From NCBI RefSeq assembly GCF_900113085.1, contig NZ_FOOC01000010.1, forward strand, positions 26,915 to 90,914: a stretch of DNA of 64,000 nt. The letters are read 5' to 3'. The notes beneath the pieces are model-generated. The model saw nothing but the letters and a program-made list of their open reading frames with translations. It was not told where the DNA came from and did not search any database. This DNA is from Fontimonas thermophila (GTDB taxonomy: Bacteria > Pseudomonadota > Gammaproteobacteria > Nevskiales > Nevskiaceae). Positions 28,310 through 36,678 of this stretch are shown piece after piece; position 1 is the first letter of the stretch; every line of letters begins with the position of its first letter. The translations under genes were made by a program, and so were the position numbers.

Positions 28310-28359
28310 CGATTGCCCGGAAATGGCACCGATCCGGGGCAATCGGCCAGATCCGGCGC

Positions 28360-28376
28360 TGGCATGGTCCGTGCTT
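28360..28376 (+). promoter_or_regulatory. sigma-54 (-24/-12) promoter of glnK-amtB
   Basis: TGGCATGGTCCGTGCTT has GG and GC spaced by ten bases as sigma-54 requires. It ends 72 bases before the glnK ATG. GlnK-amtB operons are classically NtrC/sigma-54 controlled, which supports the call. Confidence 0.7.
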
Positions 28377-28436
28377 TTCTCGTTCCGGCCGCCGGGGTCT
28401 TGAGGCTCCTCTGGCGGGAGTCTGCTTTCCGACTGA

Positions 28437-28787
<351 letters not shown>

Positions 28788-28803
28788 TTCGGGGGATCAC
28801 GAC

Positions 28804-30318
28804 ATGATGCGTAAAGTTCTGGCTGCACTCGCGCTCGTTGCGACCTGCGGCTTTTTGCCTGCCTGGGCCGAAGAGGCGCCGGCGGCCACGGATGCGCCGG
28901 TGGCCGTCGAGACCATCACCGAGGCTGCGGTTTCCGTGACGCCGGTCGGCGCTGTGCAGGCCGAGACACCGGCCGCGGCGGCACCGACACCGCCGGCGTA
29001 CAACAACGGCGACGTGGCGTGGATGCTGGTCGCAACCGCCTTCGTGCTGCTGATGTCGGTACCGGGGTTGGCACTGTTCTACGGCGGCATGGTGCGTTCG
29101 AAGAACATGCTGTCGACGACGACCCAGATCCTTACGATTTTCTGCCTGATCGCCGTGCTCTGGGTGGTTTATGGCTACAGCCTTGCGTTCAGCGGTACCA
29201 ACCCGTTTTTCGGCACGTTCGACAAGCTGTTGCTCAAGGGCGTGATCTACGATGAAAACGGCTTTTTTGTCCCGACCGGGACTTTCAGCAAGGGGGTTTA
29301 CATTCCCGAGCTGCTGTTCGCGTTTTTCCAGCTGACGTTTGCCGCGATCACCGTGGCTCTCGTCGCCGGCGGCTATGCCGAGCGCATGAAGTTCAAGGCC
29401 GTGCTGCTTTTCTCGGTGATCTGGTTCACCTTCTCGTACATCCCGATGGCGCACATGGTCTGGTGGTGGCCGGGGCCCGATGCCTACACCAGTCCCGAGG
29501 TTGTCGACGAGCTCAACGCCACCGCCGGTTATCTATGGCAGATGGGTGCGCTCGACTTTGCCGGCGGTACCGTCGTGCACATCAACGCCGGCGTCGCCGG
29601 GCTGGTTGCGGCCTTGTTCGTCGGCAAGCGCGCGGGTTATGGCAAGGTGGCCATGCCGCCGCACAACGTGATTTTGACCGCCGTCGGTGCCGCGCTGCTG
29701 TGGTTCGGCTGGTTCGGATTCAATGCAGGTTCCAACCTCGAGGCCAACGGCTACGCCGTGCTCGCCTTCGCCAACACCTTGTTCGCGACGGCCGTCGCTG
29801 CGCTGGCCTGGCTGTTCGCCGAGTGGATTCTCAAGGGCAAGCCGAGCCTGCTCGGTCTGGTGTCGGGCATGGTCGCCGGCCTGGTCGCGATCACGCCGGC
29901 GTGCGGCTTCGTCGGCATGCAGGGCGCGCTCGTCATCGGTCTGGTCGCCGGCGTGGTGTGCTTCTTCGCCGTCGCTTATCTCAAGCAGATGCTCGGATAC
30001 GACGATGCACTCGACGCGTTCGGTGTGCACGCGGTCGGCGGCATCGTCGGTGCGATCCTGACCGGTGTCTTTGTCAACCCCGCGCTCGGTGGCGCCGGGT
30101 ATGTCACCGACGGCTGGGTCGGGCCGACTTTCGGTTACGACCCCGGACAAGTCTGGATCCAAGTCAAGGCGGTGCTCGTCGCCATCGTGTGGAGCGGCGT
30201 GGTCAGCGCCCTGACACTGGCGCTGCTCAAGTTCACGATCGGTTTGCGAGTCACCGAGGAGCAGGAATCCGAAGGGCTCGATCTCGCCGAGCACGGCGAG
30301 AAGGCCTACAACCCGTAA
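28804..30318 (+). CDS. amtB: ammonium transporter AmtB
   Basis: Inner-membrane ammonium channel, about 504 aa. An N-terminal signal peptide (about residues 1-23) and an Ala/Pro/Thr-rich linker precede eleven transmembrane helices. The two pore histidines are seen in TVVHINAGVAGLV and AFGVHAVGGIVGAIL, and the family signature in GGYAERMKFK. Two adjacent in-frame ATGs (28804, 28807) start the gene. It is regulated together with glnK, and a strong terminator follows. Confidence 0.96.
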   Translation: MMRKVLAALALVATCGFLPAWAEEAPAATDAPVAVETITEAAVSVTPVGAVQAETPAAAAPTPPAYNNGDVAWMLVATAFVLLMSVPGLALFYGGMVRSKNMLSTTTQILTIFCLIAVLWVVYGYSLAFSGTNPFFGTFDKLLLKGVIYDENGFFVPTGTFSKGVYIPELLFAFFQLTFAAITVALVAGGYAERMKFKAVLLFSVIWFTFSYIPMAHMVWWWPGPDAYTSPEVVDELNATAGYLWQMGALDFAGGTVVHINAGVAGLVAALFVGKRAGYGKVAMPPHNVILTAVGAALLWFGWFGFNAGSNLEANGYAVLAFANTLFATAVAALAWLFAEWILKGKPSLLGLVSGMVAGLVAITPACGFVGMQGALVIGLVAGVVCFFAVAYLKQMLGYDDALDAFGVHAVGGIVGAILTGVFVNPALGGAGYVTDGWVGPTFGYDPGQVWIQVKAVLVAIVWSGVVSALTLALLKFTIGLRVTEEQESEGLDLAEHGEKAYNP

Positions 30319-30353
30319 TCCGTCATCGCGCAACATCGGCTCCAGTGGATCTG

Positions 30354-30383
30354 GGGCGGACCTGTCGGTCCGCCCTCTTTTTT
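30354..30383 (+). terminator. rho-independent terminator after amtB
   Basis: GGGCGGACC-TGTC-GGTCCGCCC forms a nine-pair stem with a four-base loop, followed by TCTTTTTT. It lies 36 bases after the amtB stop. Confidence 0.88.
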
Positions 30384-30576
30384 GCCGGCTGGCGCAAGTC
30401 CGCACGCAGGCATGGCGGCGGCCGGTCTTGGCCGCCGAACAAGGCCTTGAGGGGAAACCCTATTGCGATTTGCTCGGCCATTGGTGCTACTATCCGGGCC
30501 CTGCCAGCGGGTCCGGCTTGTCGCGCGGTATCGCTGCACGGTTCATCCATCCCTAGATTCGTAAGGAACCTTATCC

Positions 30577-31356
30577 ATGTCCGAGAGCCTGTTTCGAGCT
30601 GCGATGCTCAAGCGCAGCGGATGGGCCGTCGCGGGTCTTCTGGCGTCGTCGATCGCCATCGCGCAATCGACGGCGACCCTGACCCGGGCCGTCAACGAGC
30701 AGGTGGGCGCCGAGCAGGCTGCCCAGCAGACCCAGAGTCGCGTCGAGCAGCTCGATGACGAAACGCGCCAGGCCGTCGCCGAGTACCGTGCAACGATCCA
30801 GGAAACCGAGAGTCTGCGACGCTACAACCAGCAGCTCGAGCAAACGATCAAGTCGCAGCTCGAAGAAATGCAAACAATGCAGCGGCAGATCGGCGAGATT
30901 GAGACGACGGCGCGTGAGATCGTGCCGTTCCTCCAGAAAATGCTGGCGACGCTCGAGGAGTTCGTGAAGCTCGACATGCCGTTCCTGCCGGAGGAGCGCG
31001 CCAAGCGAATCCAGGATCTCAAGGACATGATGGCGCGCGCGGACGTGGCTATCGCCGAGAAATTCCGCCGTATCGTCGAGGCGTATCAGGTCGAGATGGA
31101 GTATGGCCGCACGCTCGAAACCTACCAGGGTAAGGTCGGTGATCGCACCGTGGACATGTTGCGCGTCGGCCGAGTGGCACTGATGTACCAGACCCTCGAC
31201 GGCGCCGAGACCGGTTACTGGGATGTCGACAAGCAGGACTGGGTCGAGGACAACGACTATCGTGACGCGGTTGCAGCTGGATTGAAGATCGCCCGCAAGC
31301 AGGCCGCGCCGGATCTGCTCGTCGTTCCCGTCAGAGCGCCCAAGGAGGCGAAGTAA
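30577..31356 (+). CDS. DUF3450 protein of the TonB2 system
   Basis: A 259 aa periplasmic protein with an N-terminal signal peptide (to about residue 30, SIAIAQS) and a long coiled coil (about residues 35-115, rich in Gln/Glu/Arg heptads). A conserved domain follows with MPFLPEERAKRIQDLKDMM and YQVEMEYGRTLETYQG. DUF3450 genes are found at the head of TonB2/TtpC clusters, as here, where ttpC follows one base after the stop. An AAGGAA precedes the ATG; an extended -10 (TGCTACTAT, 30485-30493) is a possible promoter. The exact molecular function is not known. Confidence 0.88.
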   Translation: MSESLFRAAMLKRSGWAVAGLLASSIAIAQSTATLTRAVNEQVGAEQAAQQTQSRVEQLDDETRQAVAEYRATIQETESLRRYNQQLEQTIKSQLEEMQTMQRQIGEIETTAREIVPFLQKMLATLEEFVKLDMPFLPEERAKRIQDLKDMMARADVAIAEKFRRIVEAYQVEMEYGRTLETYQGKVGDRTVDMLRVGRVALMYQTLDGAETGYWDVDKQDWVEDNDYRDAVAAGLKIARKQAAPDLLVVPVRAPKEAK

Positions 31357-31357
31357 C

Positions 31358-32728
31358 ATGCAGCGCAATACCCTCCAAAGCCTCGTGCGGCCAATCGTGA
31401 TCGCGCTGGCGGTGATGGTGCCGGCGGCGGCGATGGCGGCGGCGTCCCTCGACGAACTGCTCGAGCAGACCCGCACCGCGCGGGCACGCGAAGCCCAGCA
31501 GAACCAGGCCCGCATCCAGCAGTTCCAGCAGGAGCGCAACCGCCGCGCGGAGATGCTGGCCCAGGCCCGGGCCGAGCTCGCGCAGCAGAATGCGCGAGCC
31601 AACGCATTGTCGGCTCAGTTCGATGCCAACGAGAAGAAACTCACCGAGCTGCAGGCCGCGCTCGATGCCAAGCTGGGTAACCTGGGCGAAATGTTCGGCG
31701 TGGTGCGCCAGGTTGCCGGTGATTTTGCGTCGGTGGCGTACAACTCGATGATCTCGGCGCAGTACCCGGATCGCGAAGCCTTCGCGCGCAAGCTGTCTGA
31801 GTCGAAGTCGCTGGCCTCGATCGAGGATCTCGAGCGGTTCTGGTTCGAGATGCAGCGCGAAATGACCGAGACGGGGCGTGTGGTCAAGTTCAATGCCAAG
31901 GTGGTCAGCCCCGACGGCAAGGAGGAAGTCAAGCCCGTCGTGCGCATTGGTGGGTTCACCGCATCGAGCGAGGATGGTTTCCTGACGTATCTGCCAGGGC
32001 AGAAAGAGTTCGCCGTGCTGTCGCGGCAGCCAGCTTCGCGCTACGTCAAGCCCAACGTCGAATTGCTCGAGGAGACCTCGGGTTATCACACCGCGACGGT
32101 CGATCCGACGCGCGGCACGTTGCTGTCGGTACTGGTGCAGACGCCCAAGCTCAGCGAGCAGATCAAGTACGGTGGTCTGGTCGGCTACATCATCATGGCA
32201 CTGGGCGTGATCGGATTGATCATGGCGGCCGTCCGCTTTGCAGCGCTGTCGGCTATCGCCGCCAAGGTCGAGGCACAGCGCAAGGATCCGACGAATGCCC
32301 GCGAGGACAACCCTCTGGGGCGTGTACTCGCCGTTTACTACAAGGATCCCAACACAGATCCAGATACCTTGCAGTTGCGCCTCGATGAGGCGGTGCTCAA
32401 AGAAATCCCGGCTCTCGAGAAGTGGCTGCCGGCACTCAAGCTGATCGCAGCAGTCGGCCCCTTGATGGGACTGCTCGGCACCGTCACCGGCATGATCCTG
32501 ACCTTCCAGCAGATCACTCTGTTCGGTACCGGTGATCCCAAGATCATGGCCGATGGTATCTCGCAGGCGCTCGTGACCACGGTGCAGGGGCTCATCGTCG
32601 CGATTCCGATGGTGCTGATCCACGCCTTCCTCTCGGGGCGCAGCAAGAACATCGTGCAAATCCTCGACGAAGAAGCGGCGGGTATCATCGCAGAGCACGC
32701 CGAGAAGCAGCATGGTCGGGCCGCTTGA
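31358..32728 (+). CDS. ttpC: TonB2 system protein TtpC (large MotA/TolQ/ExbB-type)
   Basis: A 456 aa inner-membrane protein that, in Vibrio, is essential for TonB2-dependent iron uptake. A signal peptide (about 1-26) and a long periplasmic coiled coil (about 30-105) precede a periplasmic domain and, from about residue 265, an ExbB-like proton-channel domain (GGLVGYIIMALGVIGLIM; KLIAAVGPLMGLLGTVTGMI; ALVTTVQGLIVAIPMVLI). AAGGAGG stands before the ATG. The last 17 bases overlap exbB, showing translational coupling. Confidence 0.9.
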   Translation: MQRNTLQSLVRPIVIALAVMVPAAAMAAASLDELLEQTRTARAREAQQNQARIQQFQQERNRRAEMLAQARAELAQQNARANALSAQFDANEKKLTELQAALDAKLGNLGEMFGVVRQVAGDFASVAYNSMISAQYPDREAFARKLSESKSLASIEDLERFWFEMQREMTETGRVVKFNAKVVSPDGKEEVKPVVRIGGFTASSEDGFLTYLPGQKEFAVLSRQPASRYVKPNVELLEETSGYHTATVDPTRGTLLSVLVQTPKLSEQIKYGGLVGYIIMALGVIGLIMAAVRFAALSAIAAKVEAQRKDPTNAREDNPLGRVLAVYYKDPNTDPDTLQLRLDEAVLKEIPALEKWLPALKLIAAVGPLMGLLGTVTGMILTFQQITLFGTGDPKIMADGISQALVTTVQGLIVAIPMVLIHAFLSGRSKNIVQILDEEAAGIIAEHAEKQHGRAA

Positions 32729-33236
32729 GCTGTTTGCTGACGTCCGCGACCTGCTCGAGCTAGGCGGGCCGGTCGTCCGTATTCTGCTCGGCGCAGCCTT
32801 TCTGCTCTGGGTGCTGATCATGGAGCGCTGGCTTTATTGCCGGCGCAACCTGCCTGCCCTGGCCGCGCGGATTCAGGCGCAATGGGACGCACGCACGGAC
32901 CATTCGTCCTGGTATGCACGCCAGGTCAAGCGCAAGCTACTCTCCGAGGCGACCCGCGAGATTCGCGGCAACCTCGGGTTGATCAAGGCACTGGTGGCGC
33001 TGGCCTCATTGATCGGTCTGCTCGGCACAGTGACGGGCATGATCCAGGTCTTCGATGTCATGGCGACCTTGGGTACCGGCAACGCGCGCGCGATGGCATC
33101 CGGCGTGTCCGCGGCCACTATCTCGACGATGGCCGGCATGGTCGTGTCGATTTCTGGTCTTTATCCGATTCTGTGGCTCGAGAAGGTGCTGGCGACGGAA
33201 ACCAGCCGCCTCAACGACCACATGATCACCCACTAA
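32712..33236 (+). CDS. exbB: ExbB2-type biopolymer transport protein
   Basis: A 174 aa MotA/TolQ/ExbB family proton-channel subunit, the compact ExbB2 form of TonB2 clusters. Three helices are visible: VRILLGAAFLLWVLIMERW, ALVALASLIGLLGTVTGMI (the conserved proton-channel block) and TISTMAGMVVSISGLYPI. It energises TonB with ExbD using the proton motive force. It overlaps ttpC by 17 bases and is followed by exbD after nine bases. Confidence 0.93.
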   Translation: MVGPLELFADVRDLLELGGPVVRILLGAAFLLWVLIMERWLYCRRNLPALAARIQAQWDARTDHSSWYARQVKRKLLSEATREIRGNLGLIKALVALASLIGLLGTVTGMIQVFDVMATLGTGNARAMASGVSAATISTMAGMVVSISGLYPILWLEKVLATETSRLNDHMITH

Positions 33237-33245
33237 GGTGTAACC

Positions 33246-33656
33246 ATGGCCCGTAGGAACCGAGGCGGTGACGACGATGCCCAGATCGACCTGACGCCGA
33301 TGCTGGACATGTCGTTTATTCTGCTGATCTTCTTCATCGTGACGACCTCTTTCGTCAAAGAAGCCGGCATCGACGTGAACCGGCCGAGCGCGGCGACCGC
33401 CGAGCGCAAGGAACGCGGCAATATCCTCATCGCGATCCGCCCGAATGGCGAGATCTGGATCGATAAAAAGCTCGTCGATCTGCGCGCCGTGCGCGCCACC
33501 GTCGAGCGACTGCATGCCGAAAATCCGGAAGGTTCGGTTGTTATCATCGCTGACAAGACCTCGCAGACGGGCATCCTCGTCGAAACGATGGATCAGGTGC
33601 GGCTTGCCGGCGTCTACAACGTTTCGATCGCGGCGGATCAGAGCGGGGGCAGCTGA
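33246..33656 (+). CDS. exbD: ExbD biopolymer transport protein
   Basis: A 136 aa ExbD/TolR family protein with one N-terminal helix containing the proton-carrying Asp in DLTPMLDMSFILLIFFIV, followed by a periplasmic domain (IAIRPNGEIWIDKK, VVIIADKTSQTGILVETMD). It partners ExbB and TonB at the inner membrane. The stop shares one base with the tonB start. Confidence 0.94.
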   Translation: MARRNRGGDDDAQIDLTPMLDMSFILLIFFIVTTSFVKEAGIDVNRPSAATAERKERGNILIAIRPNGEIWIDKKLVDLRAVRATVERLHAENPEGSVVIIADKTSQTGILVETMDQVRLAGVYNVSIAADQSGGS

Positions 33657-34282
33657 TGAAGCGCACCGGGCTCGCCGTCGTGCTGGCGGCGCTCATCGCG
33701 TTGGGCCTGTTCTGGATCATGCATCTGCTGATCATGGGCCGCGACACGATCGACAAAAAGGAACGGTCGAGCGCGGTGATCGATTTCGTGCGCCTCAAGC
33801 GCGATTCGCAAGTCGAGACGCGGACGCGCAGCAAGCCAGAAAAGCCGCCGCCGCCCAAGCAGCCGCCGCCACCGCAGATGAAGGTGCAGGCGCAGGCCAA
33901 GCCGGACATGTCGCCGACGCCGTTCAGCGTGCCGAAGATGAACCTGCCCACCAGCATCACCGGTGGTCCTTTCCTCGGTACCTTCACTGCCGGCGACATC
34001 CAGGGCGACGCCGAACTGATTCCGCTGGTGCGCATCGCACCACAGTATCCGCGTCAGGCGTTGCGCGATGGTATCGAGGGTGAAGTCACGCTCGAGATCA
34101 CGGTGGGGCCGGATGGCACCGTGAAGTCGGCGCGGGTCAAAAGCGCCAAGCCGCGCGGCTACTTCGAATCTGCGGCGGTCGCGGCGGCGTACAAAGGGCG
34201 GTTCCGGCCCAAGGTCGTCGATGGGCAGCCGCAGGAAACGACGGGGGTTTATACCGTCAAGTTCAAGATGAGCAACGAATGA
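33656..34282 (+). CDS. tonB: TonB2-type energy transducer
   Basis: A 208 aa TonB family protein. A single N-terminal helix (about residues 6-26) is followed by a proline-rich stretch (KPEKPPPPKQPPPPQMK) that spans the periplasm, and a C-terminal TonB domain with APQYPRQALRDGIEGEVTLE and GRFRPKVVDG. The short length and position after ttpC-exbB-exbD identify the TonB2 type, which drives TonB-dependent outer-membrane receptors. None is encoded in this window. The stop overlaps the next ATG. Confidence 0.93.
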   Translation: MKRTGLAVVLAALIALGLFWIMHLLIMGRDTIDKKERSSAVIDFVRLKRDSQVETRTRSKPEKPPPPKQPPPPQMKVQAQAKPDMSPTPFSVPKMNLPTSITGGPFLGTFTAGDIQGDAELIPLVRIAPQYPRQALRDGIEGEVTLEITVGPDGTVKSARVKSAKPRGYFESAAVAAAYKGRFRPKVVDGQPQETTGVYTVKFKMSNE

Positions 34283-35616
34283 TGCTGCGCGCACTGACAA
34301 TCACGGCGTCTGCGCTGCTGGTGGTCGGTCTGCTGACTGCAATCCCGGCAGGCAATGCGCAGGCGCAGGAGTCCGCTGCAGCCCAGGCTGCGCCCAAGAA
34401 AAAAGAGCGCAAGGCCAGCGGCACGCTGTCCGAGGGGACGTATCGCCAGCTCGAACGCATTCATGACCTGATCGGCAAGAACAAGAACGCCGAGGCGCTG
34501 GAGAAGTCGCAGGCGCTGCTCGAGCGGGTTGGCAACGACTACGAGCGTGCCGTCGTGCGCCAGACGATGGCGTTCATCTACGTCTCGCAGAACAACTACA
34601 AGGCCGCGATCGCAGCCTTTGAAGAGGCGCTCAAGCTCGATGCGCTGCCACAGCAGCCTTACGAGCAAATGCTTTACAACGTCGCCCAGCTCTACTTCCA
34701 GGATGGGCAGACCGATCGCGCGATCCAGAGCATGGAGCGTTATTTCGCCGAGGCGACGACCGAGCCTCCCGCGGATGCGCACATCCTGCTCGCCAGCGCC
34801 TATGCCGACCGCAAGCGTTTTGCCGATGCCCTGCCCCAGGTCGACAAAGCCCTCGCAAAAGTCAAGGAGCCGAAAGAGTCCTGGCTGCAGCTGAAACTGG
34901 CATTGCACTACGAACTCAAGCAGTTCCCGCAATGCGCCGAGGTGTTGCTGCGGCTGGTGTCGCTGGTGCCGGCCAAGGAAGATTACTGGAAGCAGCTGTC
35001 GAGCATTCTGTTCGAGATCCAGAAGGACAGGGAATCGCTGGCCGTGCTCGCGCTCGCCGACCGCCAGGGCTTCCTCGACACCGAGGGCGAGCTGCGTAAT
35101 CTGGCCAATATCTACCTGTTGCTGAACATCCCATACAAGGCGGCGCAGATCCTCGAGCGTGGCTTGGAGCAGAAGATCCTCAAGGCCGATGAAAAGACCT
35201 TGCAGCTCCTCGGCGATGCCTGGACGATGGCGCGCGAATACGACAAGGCCGAAGCGGCGCTCAAACGCGCGGCGGCGATTTCTGACAGTGGTGAGATTTA
35301 TTACCGCCTGGGTCAGATCTATATCGAGGACGAGCGCTGGAAGGATGCCCTCGAGGTTTTGCCCAAGGCGCAGGCCAAAGGCATCAAGAAGATGGGCGAT
35401 GCCGCCTATCTCGAAGGCGTGGCCGCGTTCCAGGCCGGCAATCGCAAGCGCGCGGTCGAAGCCTTGCGCAAGGCCCAGGGTTATGACGAGAGCCGCAACA
35501 ACGCGACACAGTGGCTGAATCACATCGCCCAGATCGAGGAAGCCGAAGCGCAGGCCGCCATTGCCGCAGCCGAGGCGAAAGCGGACAAGGCCGAGGGCGG
35601 TTCGGCGAAGAACTGA
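34279..35616 (+). CDS. periplasmic TPR-repeat protein of the TonB2 cluster
   Basis: A 445 aa tetratricopeptide-repeat protein with a signal peptide (cleavage near NAQAQES, about residue 30). Several TPR-like pairs are visible from about residue 75 to 400, such as AAIAAFEEALKLDALP, QTDRAIQSMERYFAEA and EYDKAEAALKRAAAISDSGE. A TPR gene ends the TonB2/TtpC cluster in Vibrio as well. It probably scaffolds the TonB2 complex in the periplasm. The ATG overlaps the tonB stop (ATGATG). Confidence 0.88.
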   Translation: MMLRALTITASALLVVGLLTAIPAGNAQAQESAAAQAAPKKKERKASGTLSEGTYRQLERIHDLIGKNKNAEALEKSQALLERVGNDYERAVVRQTMAFIYVSQNNYKAAIAAFEEALKLDALPQQPYEQMLYNVAQLYFQDGQTDRAIQSMERYFAEATTEPPADAHILLASAYADRKRFADALPQVDKALAKVKEPKESWLQLKLALHYELKQFPQCAEVLLRLVSLVPAKEDYWKQLSSILFEIQKDRESLAVLALADRQGFLDTEGELRNLANIYLLLNIPYKAAQILERGLEQKILKADEKTLQLLGDAWTMAREYDKAEAALKRAAAISDSGEIYYRLGQIYIEDERWKDALEVLPKAQAKGIKKMGDAAYLEGVAAFQAGNRKRAVEALRKAQGYDESRNNATQWLNHIAQIEEAEAQAAIAAAEAKADKAEGGSAKN

Positions 35617-35700
35617 ACGCGCCTGGTGCGAAAACGGGCATCACGCGGCGCAGCCAGTGACCCCTCATAGTCGCTTTTCGACGACCGGGTAAGACACGCG

Positions 35701-36612
35701 GTGGCCGCACGCCCGGTTCAGATCGTTGCCGCGTTCGCAACGGTTTATGTGGTCTGGGGTTCGACTTACCTGGCAATCCGCATCGGGGTCGAGGACCTGC
35801 CGCCGGTGCTCTTCGCCGGCGTGCGCTTCCTGATCGCGGCGCCGCTGATGTTCGCGTATGCGTGGTGGCGCGGCGCACGCCTGCCCCGCCATCTCCGTGA
35901 CTGGTGGATGATCGTGGTCACCGCGCTGATGATGCTCGTCGGTGCCAATGGCCTGGTCACCTGGAGCGAACAATGGATCGAGTCGAATCAGGCAGCGCTG
36001 ATCGTGGCGACGTCGGCGCTGTGGATGGCCTGGTTCGGGACCTGGGGCGATCGCGGCGAGCGGCTTTCGGCGTTGACCCTGACTGGATTGCTCGTCGGGT
36101 TCGTCGGCGTGGCGGTTTTGGTCGGCACCGGGCTGCGGCTGCGGGACGCTCCCGCGGCGGCTTACGCCGCGTTGCTGTTGTCGCCGATGCTGTGGGCGGG
36201 AGGCTCGGTGCTTGCCCGCCGCCATCCTCTGAGTGTTTCGCCGCTGATGGTTGCGGCCCTGCAGATGCTCGTCACCGGCATCGTGATGACCGCGCTCGGG
36301 CTGGCGCTCGGCGAGGCGTCGCGGTGGACGCCGACGATGGCATCGCTCGCTGCACTGGTTTATCTCGCCGTGTTCGGGTCCTGTATCGCCTATGGCGCGT
36401 ATTACTGGCTCGTGCACCAGGTGACGCCGGCGCAGCTCGGCACCTACGCCTACGTGAATCCGGCGATCGCCGTGCTGCTCGGCTGGTGGCTGCTCGACGA
36501 ACACATGCGTCCGCCCCAACTCGTCGGCACGCTGGTCATTCTCGCCGGCGTGGCGTTGGTGACCGTCGCCGCCCGGCGCGGTGCTGCACAGCCCGGTCGC
36601 GAGCGACCGTGA
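35701..36612 (+). CDS. EamA/DMT family transporter
   Basis: A 303 aa ten-helix permease with two EamA domains; the drug/metabolite transporter superfamily exports amino acids, nucleosides or other small metabolites. The start of the first repeat, VVWGSTYLAIRIGVEDLPPV, is close to the YedA/RhaT-like branch, and the second repeat includes GSCIAYGAYYWLVHQVTPAQ and NPAIAVLLGWWLLDE. The GTG at 35701 has no clear ribosome-binding site, so the start is less certain. Substrate unknown. Confidence 0.85.
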   Translation: MAARPVQIVAAFATVYVVWGSTYLAIRIGVEDLPPVLFAGVRFLIAAPLMFAYAWWRGARLPRHLRDWWMIVVTALMMLVGANGLVTWSEQWIESNQAALIVATSALWMAWFGTWGDRGERLSALTLTGLLVGFVGVAVLVGTGLRLRDAPAAAYAALLLSPMLWAGGSVLARRHPLSVSPLMVAALQMLVTGIVMTALGLALGEASRWTPTMASLAALVYLAVFGSCIAYGAYYWLVHQVTPAQLGTYAYVNPAIAVLLGWWLLDEHMRPPQLVGTLVILAGVALVTVAARRGAAQPGRERP

Positions 36613-36678
36613 GCGCTTGCGCCAGACGCTGCGTCTTCACCGGATGACGGCATTCGCTGGTCTGGCTACCCTGCGCCC

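Noticed and set aside
28324..28340. A second sigma-54-like sequence (TGGCACCGATCCGGGGC) upstream of glnK
   Set aside because: The -12 GC is not ten bases after the -24 GG, so the spacing that sigma-54 needs is lost.
30416..30437. Hairpin CGGCGGCC/GGCCGCCG after amtB as a second terminator
   Set aside because: It has no following T-run, and the real terminator with TTTTTT is already at 30354-30383.
30384..30576. Fur box before the TonB2 cluster
   Set aside because: No GATAAT-type repeat array is present; only an extended -10-like TGCTACTAT was seen.
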